Made by a program: the position numbers and the translations under genes. This document shows, in pieces, positions 11,831-20,645 of a stretch of DNA of 64,000 nt. Every line of letters begins with the position of its first letter. Within the stretch, counting starts at the first letter, position 1. The stretch is taken from positions 11,192,600-11,256,599 of the forward strand of contig CM075760.1 in the NCBI GenBank assembly GCA_037974335.1, read 5' to 3'. The notes below the pieces were generated by a model. The model did not search any database, was not told where the DNA came from, and worked only from the letters and a program-made list of their open reading frames with translations. Origin of the DNA: Prionace glauca (Eukaryota > Chordata > Chondrichthyes > Carcharhiniformes > Carcharhinidae).

Positions 11831-12590
11831 AATTGTATCTCTTCGTGATAACCACATTTTTTATTCTTCCCTCGTGTGAGTGTGATCACTATTTGTGGAG
11901 GAATATTTCAGACATCAGATCTGTTTTTTTATTTAACTTGTCTAGTTTAAACAGATTAAATCCTCAATCAGATTAACATTCAGTGGAATAACTGCCTGTT
12001 CACAGATACTTTATTAATTGTGACATCAGAACTTTCAGAACTAATTCTGAAATGAAATGTCTTATTTTATTTTAGTTAAGTACAGCCGGAGTTATGAATG
12101 TTCAAAAAGTTTTATTCATATTGAACCAACTGTTAAACTTCTTAAAATAAATCGCTATTTTGAGTTGAAACTGATCAATAAGTGACGGTTTATCTGGTTT
12201 TTCTGTCATGAATATTTCATTGTAAACAGTGAGGTATTTATGTAAATAAATACAAGAATAGCAATTCCAAATTAGATTGTTGACTGACAAAAACACAACA
12301 AATATTTCCCCACCAACACAACACAGAAATAGAGACAACCATGCAAATCAATCAACGGATTTCAGTAATGGTTGTTTTTCAACATGATTTATTCATCAGT
12401 TATGTGAGGAAAAATATCATGATGATATCTATGTTCAGAATTAGGAAATAATCCCTCTGATCCCGAAATGTAATGATACAGAAAACGCAGAACATCTCCT
12501 GTGTTTCATCTCTTTCTCTGTCTTTCTCCTGTCTGGTTCTGCGTCTTGTCTCTCCACGATGGTTCATCGTCTTCACTCCACAGCAAAAGA
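11831..12590. other. AT-rich spacer, no gene seen
   Basis: Open frames here are short and lack domain signatures. No repeat family was recognised. Confidence 0.5.
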
Positions 12591-12665
12591 ACATAAGAAC
12601 GTAAGAAATGGGAGCAGGAGTAGGCCATCTAGCCCCTCGAGCCTGCCCCGGGCTCGATAAAATCA
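12591..12665 (-). mobile_element. CR1-like LINE 3' tip
   Basis: AGAACATAAGAACGTAAGAAATGGGAGCAGGAGTAGGCCATCTAGCC is the reversed 3' UTR and tail of the CR1 family seen at 3871 and 6231. Only about 75 bp is present. Confidence 0.85.
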
Positions 12666-13540
12666 ATGTTTGCCCAATGTATTCTCTCAGCCACAGGTAC
12701 AGGTTTCTAACAGAATATAATTCAATAAATTGGAATCCATGACTGAGATTTACTCTAAAAGATCTCTTGAGAAATCAATGATCTTGAAATGCTTGAAACA
12801 TTTTCTTCTGCACCTAACCTCGGTTCCACCTGGTGATAAGGATTCAATGTGGAATCTTTCCCTATATTTAGCCGGTGTTGTCCCTGTCCTTGGAGTATTT
12901 GACTGGACAGAGTAGAGGAATATTTACTCTGCGTCTGAACTCATTGTTCCTGGTTTATGAATGGTTGATATATCTTTGTCAGGGAAGATTTAATCCGTAT
13001 CTAATCTCTGCTGTACCTAGCCTGGGTGTGTTTTGTGGAACTGTGTGGACGGCTCTTTCTCCTATACCTAACACTAATTTAAACCTGCCTCCTGGATCTC
13101 TGAAGGAAGAGTGCAGGAGAGATTTTACATAGAAGAGTGTCCATGCTCTTTCTGCCTTAATTTTGTTTGAACAGATTTATAGACGGAGTTTCACTCTGTT
13201 TATAGACAGTATAATGTTGTAAGAACGTTTGAATTGGATAGTTTAGAGGGAGATTCTCTTTGCATCTCACTCATGCTATTCCTGATTTAGGAGTTATTAA
13301 TTTGCCAGTACAGAGGGGACTTTGCATTCTGCTGCGAACCCCATGTTACTCCTGTCCTGTAAGATTTTGATGGGAGAGTCGGCCGTCTTTACAAATTTCA
13401 TGGGGATTGAACCAGTATCTTTATATTACAGTAAATTTACCCTGTGTCAGCTCGTATTATGAGCCATGCCTTCGTTTATTTTCCACTGGATCCTAACTCA
13501 TTCTATCTTGCATGTAGAATGTTATGTTGTCTGTCTTTGC
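12666..13540. repeat. Degenerate minisatellite (about 60-75 bp units)
   Basis: Blocks resembling GTATCTAATCTCTGCTGTACCTAGCCTGGGTGTGTTTTGTGGAACTGTG recur in decayed form from about 12790 to 13460. Examples are GTTGTCCCTGTCCTTGGAGTATTTGACTGGACAGAGTAGAGG and GTTTCACTCTGTTTATAGACAG. The units are too diverged for exact boundaries. Confidence 0.5.
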
Positions 13541-13760
13541 ACATAGTAAATTGGATATATTATCTGTCTGTACTAAATTAGACGCTGTCCCTGCTTATAT
13601 TATATGTCACCATGTTTCTGTTTATATTAAACTAGACATTATCTCTGTTTATATTAATTTAGATCTCTCTCTGTTTGTATCAAAGTAGATGTAATCTTAT
13701 TTCTGCAATTGTCCATATCCGCGTTTATATTGTATTAGTTTTTACTCAGTTTTTACTGCA
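13541..13760. repeat. AT-rich tandem units (CTGTTTATATTAAA-type)
   Basis: About six diverged units of roughly 30 bp share CTGTTTATATTAAACTAGA (near 13560, 13590, 13618, 13648, 13672 and 13720). No coding content. Confidence 0.55.
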
Positions 13761-14594
13761 CTGGTCAATGCCAGTAATGATTAAAGTGGCTGGGAGAACA
13801 CAATTCTCTGCATCCTTCTGCAAGGACAAACCGTGTGAGGTTTTGGACACTGGAAAAGAAATCTGAAATCTACTTCTGCTGGCTGCAGTGAAAGTGGATA
13901 TCAAGTCCTGTGTAGCATGTACTGTCAATGAAGAACAAAAAAACAAAGAAAATTACAGCACAATAAAATACTGGTGATCCAATACTGCCCGTTTCTGGAT
14001 CTTGCCTGATAGCAATCTTTTTTATCCCAACATATTATCTCTTCATCTCACAAAACCGTGGAGTAAAACAAACATAATTCAAAGAGAGGCATAGTTAGTG
14101 CAGGAACAAAATTGTCACAGTGAAATATATACACAGGGTGTGTATCAAATATTACATCACCAGAGAGAATGCCGTGTGCAATGTAAACTGAGCTCTGGTC
14201 TAGCAGAGTATTAACAGAGCCAGGCTGTATTTTAATATAAACAGGGGCCTGCTTCAAGAAAATAGTAATGAGTTAGTGCCGAGTGCCATGTGGGGATGGT
14301 CAAATGCCAAATTCCAATGAGACCCATATCCCGTGAAAGAAACATTTTAAAAAATAACAGTGTCAAGGAAAATAAAACTGAGACAGTATCTCGCACGGTT
14401 TTACTGTTATAGGAACTTCTTAGACATGAACTGAGACAGTGCTGAGTAATTAATGATACTGGACCGAATAAGGAGAATATAAAAAAAAGTTCAGAAAGAT
14501 AGTAATTATTTTCACCAATTACCATCCATTTGCAATTTAATAATTTCATTCACCAGATCTCATTCATATATAATGAGGAGTATATTTACAATTA
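13761..14594. other. Spacer, no gene seen
   Basis: AT-rich sequence without recognised repeats. Short open frames lack domain signatures. Confidence 0.45.
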
Positions 14595-14860
14595 CTCTGT
14601 GATAAGAAAGCGACGTTGTCTAGGCCCCCATTTATTCCCCATTGCTAATTGCATTCAGTAAGCTGGTGGTGAGCCGCCTTATTCAATTGCTGCAGAACCT
14701 GCAGTGTAGGCACACCAACAGTGCTCTTAGGGAGGGTGTTCCTGGACTCCGACGCAGCGTAATTAAAGGAGTGGCCCAAGTGATGTTAGTGAGTTACTTG
14801 GAAAGGACTTTCCAGGTGGGGTTATTCCAATTTCCCAGTTATCATCACTTCATACAGATA
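14595..14860 (+). mobile_element. LINE-like dispersed repeat fragment
   Basis: CCCATTTATTCCCCATTGCTAATTGC...AAGCTGGTGGTGAGCCGCC...AGTGCTCTTAGGGAGGGTGTTCC resembles the repeat at 24965-25375 (TGCTGTTAGGCAGGAAGTTCCAGGATTTTGACC) and probably comes from the same element. Class not settled. Confidence 0.55.
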
Positions 14861-14892
14861 AACAATTCGTTCACCAATTATGTTCATCAGAT

Positions 14893-15030
14893 TGATAAAA
14901 GCAAAAGACTGCAGATTCTGGAAGTTGAAACAAAAATAATGAATGCTGGAAAATCTCAACGGGTCTGATAGCATCTGTGGAGAGAGAATAAAGCCAACGT
15001 TTCGAGTCAGTGTTATCTTTTTTATTTGGA
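14893..15030 (+). mobile_element. SINE, second family
   Basis: AAAGACTGCAGATTCTGGAAGTTGAAACAAAAATAATGAATGCTGGAAAATCTCAACGGGTCTGATAGCATCTGTGGAGAGAGAA is a fairly complete body of the family, followed by AACGTTTCGAGTCAGTG. Confidence 0.75.
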
Positions 15031-16289
15031 GGAAATTGAAGAGGGTGATGACATTGAGAAATGATGTGGGTGGATAGGGATTAGGTTTTTTTTAGGATAT
15101 ATTTCGAGATTATGATGTTGATTAGTTTAGGGTGAAGAAGTTTGTTATGATATTTGGGATCACTCTGTGAATTGATGCAGCTTGTGTGTGTCTGGAAATA
15201 GTGTCTATTATTTCTGTTATTCCCATCTCACAGGAAATTTATGCAGCTTTCCTGACACGTTGTAGGAAACAATGATGATCTCTCCAAAGCAGCCGGGATA
15301 CTCTGCCGAAGGGTCATCCAGATGTGAAACAAAGGCTCTATTCTGTCTCCACAGATGTTACTGAGATTCTCCAGTATTTTCTGTTTATTTTCGGCATTTC
15401 ATTCTATCCAATATATAACAGCACGTTGCTTCGTATAATTTATTGATTTTAAAATTTATTGACAACACATTGGCTTTTTGACACCAAGGAATGAAATCTG
15501 TCCCAAATTTCAGTGGGGAATGGAATTAATTCAGACCGAGGATATGAACAGCTACCCAGCAGCCTCTGCGCTTCATTGACAAGTCATCACCTCCTCATCA
15601 CACAGAAAGTCCTGGTACATAGCTAGAGTGTGTGATGGTTATCAAAGTGATGATATAAATGGAACAACGTGTACTTCATGTGAAGTTACTGAATCTTTAA
15701 ATTCCGATTCATTATTACACTGTTTTGGGAAATAATGTTACACTTGTAGTTTTCCAGTGAGTTTCATAAATATTTCTGTTGCTATCTTATTTACTTTTCA
15801 CCCTGTTGTCTTCACTAATTTGGGTGAGGGTTTGTTGATTAATTTGTTGTATATGAAAGAGCCAGTATTTTATATAATACAATCATTCCTCCTCAACCAT
15901 ATCATGCTCTCTCTTTCTGTCCTGGATTTGAAGATTCAGCATCAGCAGAGAAATGAACCATCCGAACTGCAGGAAAATCTCCCCCTACTCTTCAAGAGGA
16001 TCAGCTTGCTAACTCCCGAGAAACTCGGAATGTATTTCACCCAGACACTCTGGAAAGATTGATGGACACACATTGAATAAAGGAGTTGTTTCAATTTATG
16101 AAGTAGTCAAACACAAATATGGAAATGTAGAACAGCATCATTCAGTCCCATTTATCAATGAATCCACCAATCCATTCACTAATTCCGCAATCAAAATATT
16201 CAGGCATCCAACAATCATTCATCCATCAGTCATTCATATGTCATTCATTCCTGTGTCAACGCAGTCATACATTTATTGTTTGTGTAGAT
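15031..16289. other. Spacer with a reversed SINE piece at 15300-15420
   Basis: CTCTATTCTGTCTCCACAGATGTTACTGAGATTCTCCAGTATTTTCTG at about 15335 is the second SINE family in reverse. The remainder, including a Ser/Asn-rich open frame at 15757-16062, has no recognisable domain. Confidence 0.55.
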
Positions 16290-16500
16290 GGTGACATCAA
16301 TTATTTTAATTGATCCAGTGATCCAGAGGTCCAGGGCAATGATGTGAGGACAGGGATTTAAGTCGGACCCTTCCCGCAGGTAGATTTTGAATTCTATTGA
16401 TAAATCTGGAATGGATAGTAATTGCGATCATTGGAACCGCTCTGATTCCCCAATGGAGGAAATCTGCCATCCCTACATTGTCTCACAAGGATATAACTGC
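16290..16500. repeat. Diverged dispersed repeat
   Basis: GTGATCCAGAGGTCCAGGGCAATGATGTGAGGACAGGGATTTAAGTC...GGAGGAAATCTGCCATCC is a recurrent motif type in vertebrate repeats, with a tRNA-like purine/pyrimidine pattern. Family not determined. Confidence 0.4.
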
Positions 16501-16999
16501 AGACTGAAAGCAAAATAGCTGACTCTTTAATATCTACAGAAGTGTCCAAGAAAACCAGTCAATTTAAGGGAATTTGGGACAGGCAAAGAGTGTTGGTCTT
16601 TCCAAACAAACATCCCATGGAAAGATAAAAGGAGATAAAATATAAATGTGCATGCTCAAATATAACAGCATGTATCATCTCTCTGAGCCATTTTTCAGTC
16701 TGCCTGTGATTATTTCTGTCCGTCCATCACAATATCCTGATGTGTTGGAAAAATCATCATTGTTGTTAATTGGGTGCCAGAGAAGGTGGAAAATAATCCT
16801 TTCTTTAGAGATGGGAAAACATCATCTAGATTTATAACTTCCAAAAATTCAAGTGCCTCCAGTACTGTTGCTGGGTAGATTTGTTTATAAATAGACCTTA
16901 CTGACAACATGCAGGGTTTTAAGTTGGCTTGGAGCTAAGCGGTCAGTTCTGATGAAACTGATCTTTGATCTATTGCACAAACAGCCCCAGATTTTTCCT

Positions 17000-18215
17000 G
17001 TCAATAACTTTGAGCATTTGACACCAGCCTGGATTGCTGCCAAATACAGTGTGGGACAGATTAGCGTGAAGCTCAATGGACAACATGGGATTCAGACATT
17101 TAAACAGTAAATGTTTAATTCCCACAATTTAAATCGCAATCATTCTAATCAAATATTTTCATTCAGTGTCCTGTTCATTACCTGAGTAAATATTATGTCA
17201 AACAATAAAGTGACCGGATGATCTTTTTCATTTGTATAGTTTCCGAGTAAATTTCATTCCAATAATTAAAGTCTGTTTCTTAATCAGTTCATGAAATGAG
17301 AGAGAGAGATGTTGATGGGCCCAGTTCCCCAGTGAAGTAAAATCGGTGAAATGACATGAAATAATATTAAAACAACATCATAAAACTGACATGAACACCG
17401 GGGATTCCTGGAATATTCTGAAATTTCTGTATCACATTGAAACAGCAGCGTGTCTTGTACCTGATTAGCACCGTGTTCTATTGTACGGTATAATCTAATT
17501 TCTGTTATTGAAGAGTTCCTCTCATAGCTGCCAATGAGTGGAGAAATGATCAGTTCATAACCTGATTCAATGGAAGATAAAACATTTATTCTTGTGATAT
17601 TGTGCAATGTGCCGCAAAGCTCTGATATCCTGTGTTCCCAATACCAGTGTATGTTAGACAGCCGGTGGCCAATAGAGTGAGTTGCAATGACCTGGATGCT
17701 GAAGGAGAACTTTAATGATCTCAGTGTCCGTTCCGATTCATTAACTTCTCCGTCAAAAATCAATTTAATGTTTCTCTATCAACTCATTATTTAATTATTA
17801 GGTTAGGGTTCTCATTATTTTCAAAGGCCTGTCTTCGAGATTGGGACAGTTTGAAAATATAAGGAGAAACATTGTATTGTGTGAGAGTTTCTTCTCATCT
17901 CCAAACCCAATTTGTACAGCGATAGCCATCCACACTGTAAATAGAATCACTTTGTATATCCTACACATTGAGTTACAGAAATCGATGGTATTTCTTCTGA
18001 TAAAATGTGCTTTATTATTGTAATGTGGCAGAGACTCGGAGTTGTTGCAAAATTCTCTAATGTTCCAAAATGTTATTTCACCATTTTTAGATTTATTTTC
18101 TTCTTGGGGGTGTGGTAATAAAATCACCATTTTTACAATGGAATGAGTTATTTTAAAAGTAAAGAGATGATGAACTGTAATATCACCATCAGAAATAATG
18201 GGGACAATACAATGA
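17000..18215. other. VH upstream flank (parent of the copy at 8-9.65 kb)
   Basis: Sequence from about 17030 to 17990 is shared with 7971-8835 and 9546-9650 but lacks the SINE and repeat that interrupt the other copy. The best conserved stretch lies around 17520-17740 and contains GATATTGTGCAAT and GCCGGTGGCCAATA (a CCAAT-like box). No coding frame is conserved between the copies. Confidence 0.7.
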
Positions 18216-18221
18216 ACATTT

Positions 18222-18515
18222 CATAAGAACATAAGAACATAAGAACATAAGAAATAGGAGCAGGAGTAGGCCATCTAGCCCTTCGAGCCTGCCCCGCCAT
18301 TCAATAAGATCATGGCTGATCTGTCGTGGCTCAGTTCCACCTTCCCACCCTCTCCCCATAACCCTTAATCCCCTCTCTTATCAAAAACCCATCAACCCGT
18401 TTCTTAAAAATATTTAGCGAGGCAGCCTCCACCACTTCAACGGGCAGAGAATTCCAGAGATTCACCACCCTTTGAGTGAAGAAGTTCCTCCTCAACTCTG
18501 TTCTAAACCGCCAAA
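18222..18515 (-). mobile_element. CR1-like LINE 3' end
   Basis: Starts with three reversed tail octamers (CATAAGAACATAAGAACATAAG) and runs through AGCAGGAGTAGGCCATCTAGCCCTTCGAGCCTGCC to TCTGTTCTAAACCGCC, where it is truncated. It lies immediately upstream of the VH promoter region, only about 250 bp from the leader ATG. Confidence 0.93.
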
Positions 18516-18765
18516 CAAATTTCAGCCAAACAAATATCCCGATACAGATAAAATGCCCATTTTAATATTAATCTATTGTAAATCTCCGAGTCCATTCTGT
18601 TGGGGGTGTGGAAGGTGGGACGTGGATCAACAGGCGGCGCCTGGAAAGCCGCCCCCTTCTGCCGGGTATTTAAATACCGCTCACTGGGACCGGAATCCAA
18701 CAGTCCGGGAGCTGGTTTGTTCACTGAGTTCCTGACACAACCATTTCCCCCAAATCACCAGAAAG
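18516..18765 (+). promoter_or_regulatory. VH promoter region with TATA-like box
   Basis: About 250 bp separates the CR1 copy from the leader ATG. A TATA-like palindrome, TATTTAAATA, lies at 18667-18676, about 90 bp before the ATG at 18766. A GGTGGGACGTGGATCAACAGG stretch lies upstream of it. I found no exact ATGCAAAT octamer or its complement, which fits the known lack of a conserved octamer at many shark VH promoters. Transcription start not determined. Confidence 0.55.
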
Positions 18766-19249
18766 ATGAGGTCGGCCATTTCTCTCAGTTTGTTGCTGAC
18801 TTTCTTATCTGGTGAGTATTTTTTTTATTATTGTTCAAGTTTCTCACTGTTACTGTCTCAGTGTTAGTGTCTCTCTGGAATGTTCCAGACTCAGCAATCA
18901 TTTCACTAAGATTAATCCCCGGTGTTTTTGATCTATTTTTACAGGTGTCCAGTCGGAGATTGTGTTGACCCAGCCAGAGGCAGCGACCGAGGCTCCCGGA
19001 GGCTCCCTGAAACTGACCTGTAAAACCAGCGGGTTCGATCTTAGCAGCTACTGGATGGATTGGATCCGACAGGTTCCCGGACAGGGCCTGGAGTGGCTGG
19101 TTTGGTACTATAGTTCATCCAGCAACAACTACGCCCCATCAATTAAGGGTCGATTTACTGCGTCCAAAGACACTTCAAACAGTATCTTCTCTTTGGACAT
19201 GAAGAGCCTAAAGATCGAAGACACGGCCATCTATTACTGTGCAAGAGAC
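18766..19249 (+). CDS. Immunoglobulin heavy-chain variable segment (leader exon + V exon)
   Basis: Exon 1 is 18766-18811, encoding [16 protein letters not shown] and ending at a GTGAGT donor. Exon 2 is 18945-19249, after the acceptor TTTTTACAG. The signal peptide probably ends VQS, giving mature [16 protein letters not shown]. The V fold landmarks are present: first Cys in [10 protein letters not shown], Trp in [28 protein letters not shown] in FR3, IEDTAIYYC and CARD at the 3' end. CDR1 is SSYWMD and CDR2 is Ser/Asn-rich ([15 protein letters not shown]). It encodes the antigen-binding domain of the heavy chain once joined to D1, D2 and JH. The frame is intact, unlike the upstream pseudogene. 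The start codon is the only ATG in frame with the leader, and the predicted signal peptide has a suitable hydrophobic core. Confidence 0.95.
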
Positions 19250-19288
19250 CACAGCGAGAGGATCCAGGGCTGCACCCGGACAAGAACA
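19250..19288 (+). promoter_or_regulatory. VH recombination signal, 23-bp spacer
   Basis: Directly follows the GAC codon of CARD. Heptamer CACAGCG is at 19250-19256, a 23-bp spacer at 19257-19279 and nonamer ACAAGAACA at 19280-19288. The nonamer departs from ACAAAAACC at the fifth and last positions, so the signal may be weaker than those of the D segments. Confidence 0.93.
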
Positions 19289-19522
19289 GCCCGAGAGGGG
19301 ATTCCGCAACTTCCATCATAACCTGAAGGTCAGTATCTGTTTTAAATGCAATTATGATCGAGGGTGGTCAGAAACAAACTATAATCGCGTTAAAAAAAAG
19401 TAACACAGAAAGCATTTAACAGTAAATCTTCCCAATCTCACCGATATAACTGGTGAGCTTTTCACTGACTTTCTATTCATTGTACTGTCGGCAAGTACCA
19501 CACACGATATATTACTATTTTT

Positions 19523-19706
19523 AATATTTCTGATAGATTGTGTTGTATAAACAGTTGCCTACATTTTACATGAGATATATGACTCTGTTTAATATTTCTG
19601 ATAGATTGTGTTGTATAAACAGTTGCCTACATTTTACATGAGATATATGACTCTTGTTAATATTTCTGATAGATTGTGTTGTATAAACAGTTGCCTACAT
19701 TTTACA
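19523..19706. repeat. 68-bp tandem triplication between V and D1
   Basis: Units start at 19523, 19591 and 19659 (AATATTTCTGATAGATTGTG...) and are almost identical; the third is cut short at about 19706. The units are AT-rich, with no coding content and no RSS. High identity implies a recent expansion. Confidence 0.95.
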
Positions 19707-19771
19707 TTGGAGCGAAATTAATGGTCCATTTCAAGTGAATATTGAACAGCAGGACTGAACAGAGTGAGTGC

Positions 19772-19854
19772 AGTTTTTGTATGGGTGTGTGTCACTGTGA
19801 TACTATAGCAGTGGATCACAGTGCTGAGAAAAGCGCCATCCTCATACAAAAACC
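19772..19854 (+). other. D1 segment with 12- and 22-bp spacer RSSs
   Basis: The 5' signal is nonamer AGTTTTTGT (19772-19780), a 12-bp spacer and heptamer CACTGTG (19793-19799). The D coding part is 17 bp, ATACTATAGCAGTGGAT (19800-19816). The 3' signal is heptamer CACAGTG (19817-19823), a 22-bp spacer and nonamer ACAAAAACC (19846-19854). The 12-bp side can pair with VH (23) and the 22-bp side with the 5' 12-signal of D2. Reading frames of the D give YYSSG, TIAVD or an L-containing frame with a stop (ATAC TAT AGC..., TAG in one frame). Confidence 0.93.
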
Positions 19855-20164
19855 TCAGAAAAGGACGTTGCTTAACTTTGTGACCAATGCCATTGCCGAA
19901 TGCCAAAGTAAATGAGGCTTCAACAAAATAATACTTAGAAACAGCATTGTTTTTTTTTTAAGATGTAAAATGCTTCAATTTTATTGTTATTGATTTACAC
20001 GCTGAATGTTCACAGAGAGTGTAAAAGTTTCTAACCCCCTTTATCAATATCATGACCAGTAAAAATTGAAATATCTCACTGAGTCACCCTTAACGAGCTG
20101 GAAACAGGCTTTTGAAATAGCAGTGAAATTAACTGTCTGTATTTTACAGTTAACAGTCCGCCTC

Positions 20165-20233
20165 AGTATTTGTCATGCTGTGTCTCACTGTGATAACTGA
20201 AATGGCACAGCAGTTACTGTCAATACAAAAACC
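20165..20233 (+). other. D2 segment with 12-bp spacer RSSs on both sides
   Basis: The 5' signal is nonamer AGTATTTGT (20165-20173), a 12-bp spacer and heptamer CACTGTG (20186-20192). The D coding part is 13 bp, ATAACTGAAATGG (20193-20205). The 3' signal is heptamer CACAGCA (20206-20212), a 12-bp spacer and nonamer ACAAAAACC (20225-20233). It pairs with D1 (22) on the left and JH (23) on the right. Confidence 0.93.
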
Positions 20234-20558
20234 CCTCAGCACTGATTGACTGAAACTGGATCAGTGTCACTTTTAAATCCCTACTGTAATCACAGTACAG
20301 TATTATTTATGTCCAGCACTGACCACATGGCAGGAATAAACATGGAAAATCTTGATAATTACTCAATTATCGATGTGTGTTTTCAACAACATGTTCACCT
20401 GTAACTCTGTGAAATATAAAAATTTAGGGTCATTTATGTATGTCAAATGATATCCAGAAATACAATTATAATCTAATAAACATTAATTGATTTTGCTTTT
20501 CCTTGGGTTTGTGGATATTTAAAATAATGGTGATTTTGTCTCTATTTTGTGCAGGGAC

Positions 20559-20645
20559 GGTTATTGTATGACACAGCCTACGGAATGTGACACTGTGACT
20601 ACTTCGCTTACTGGGGACAAGGGACCATGGTGACGGTGACTACAG
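20559..20645 (+). CDS. JH segment with 23-bp spacer RSS
   Basis: Nonamer GGTTATTGT (20559-20567), a 23-bp spacer and heptamer CACTGTG (20591-20597) precede the J coding part at 20598-20645. This reads YFAYWGQGTMVTVTT, containing the canonical WGQG beta-bulge motif of heavy-chain J regions, and ends one base into a codon at the donor ACAG|GTAAG (20646). The split codon is completed by the first bases of C1 (to Ala). This is a single JH, as is usual for shark clusters. Confidence 0.95.

Noticed and set aside
18516-18765. Ig octamer ATGCAAAT in the VH promoter
   Set aside because: Neither the octamer nor its complement was found by eye; only a TATA-like box.
18945-20645. Germline-joined VDJ
   Set aside because: V, D1, D2 and JH are separate, each with its own RSS.
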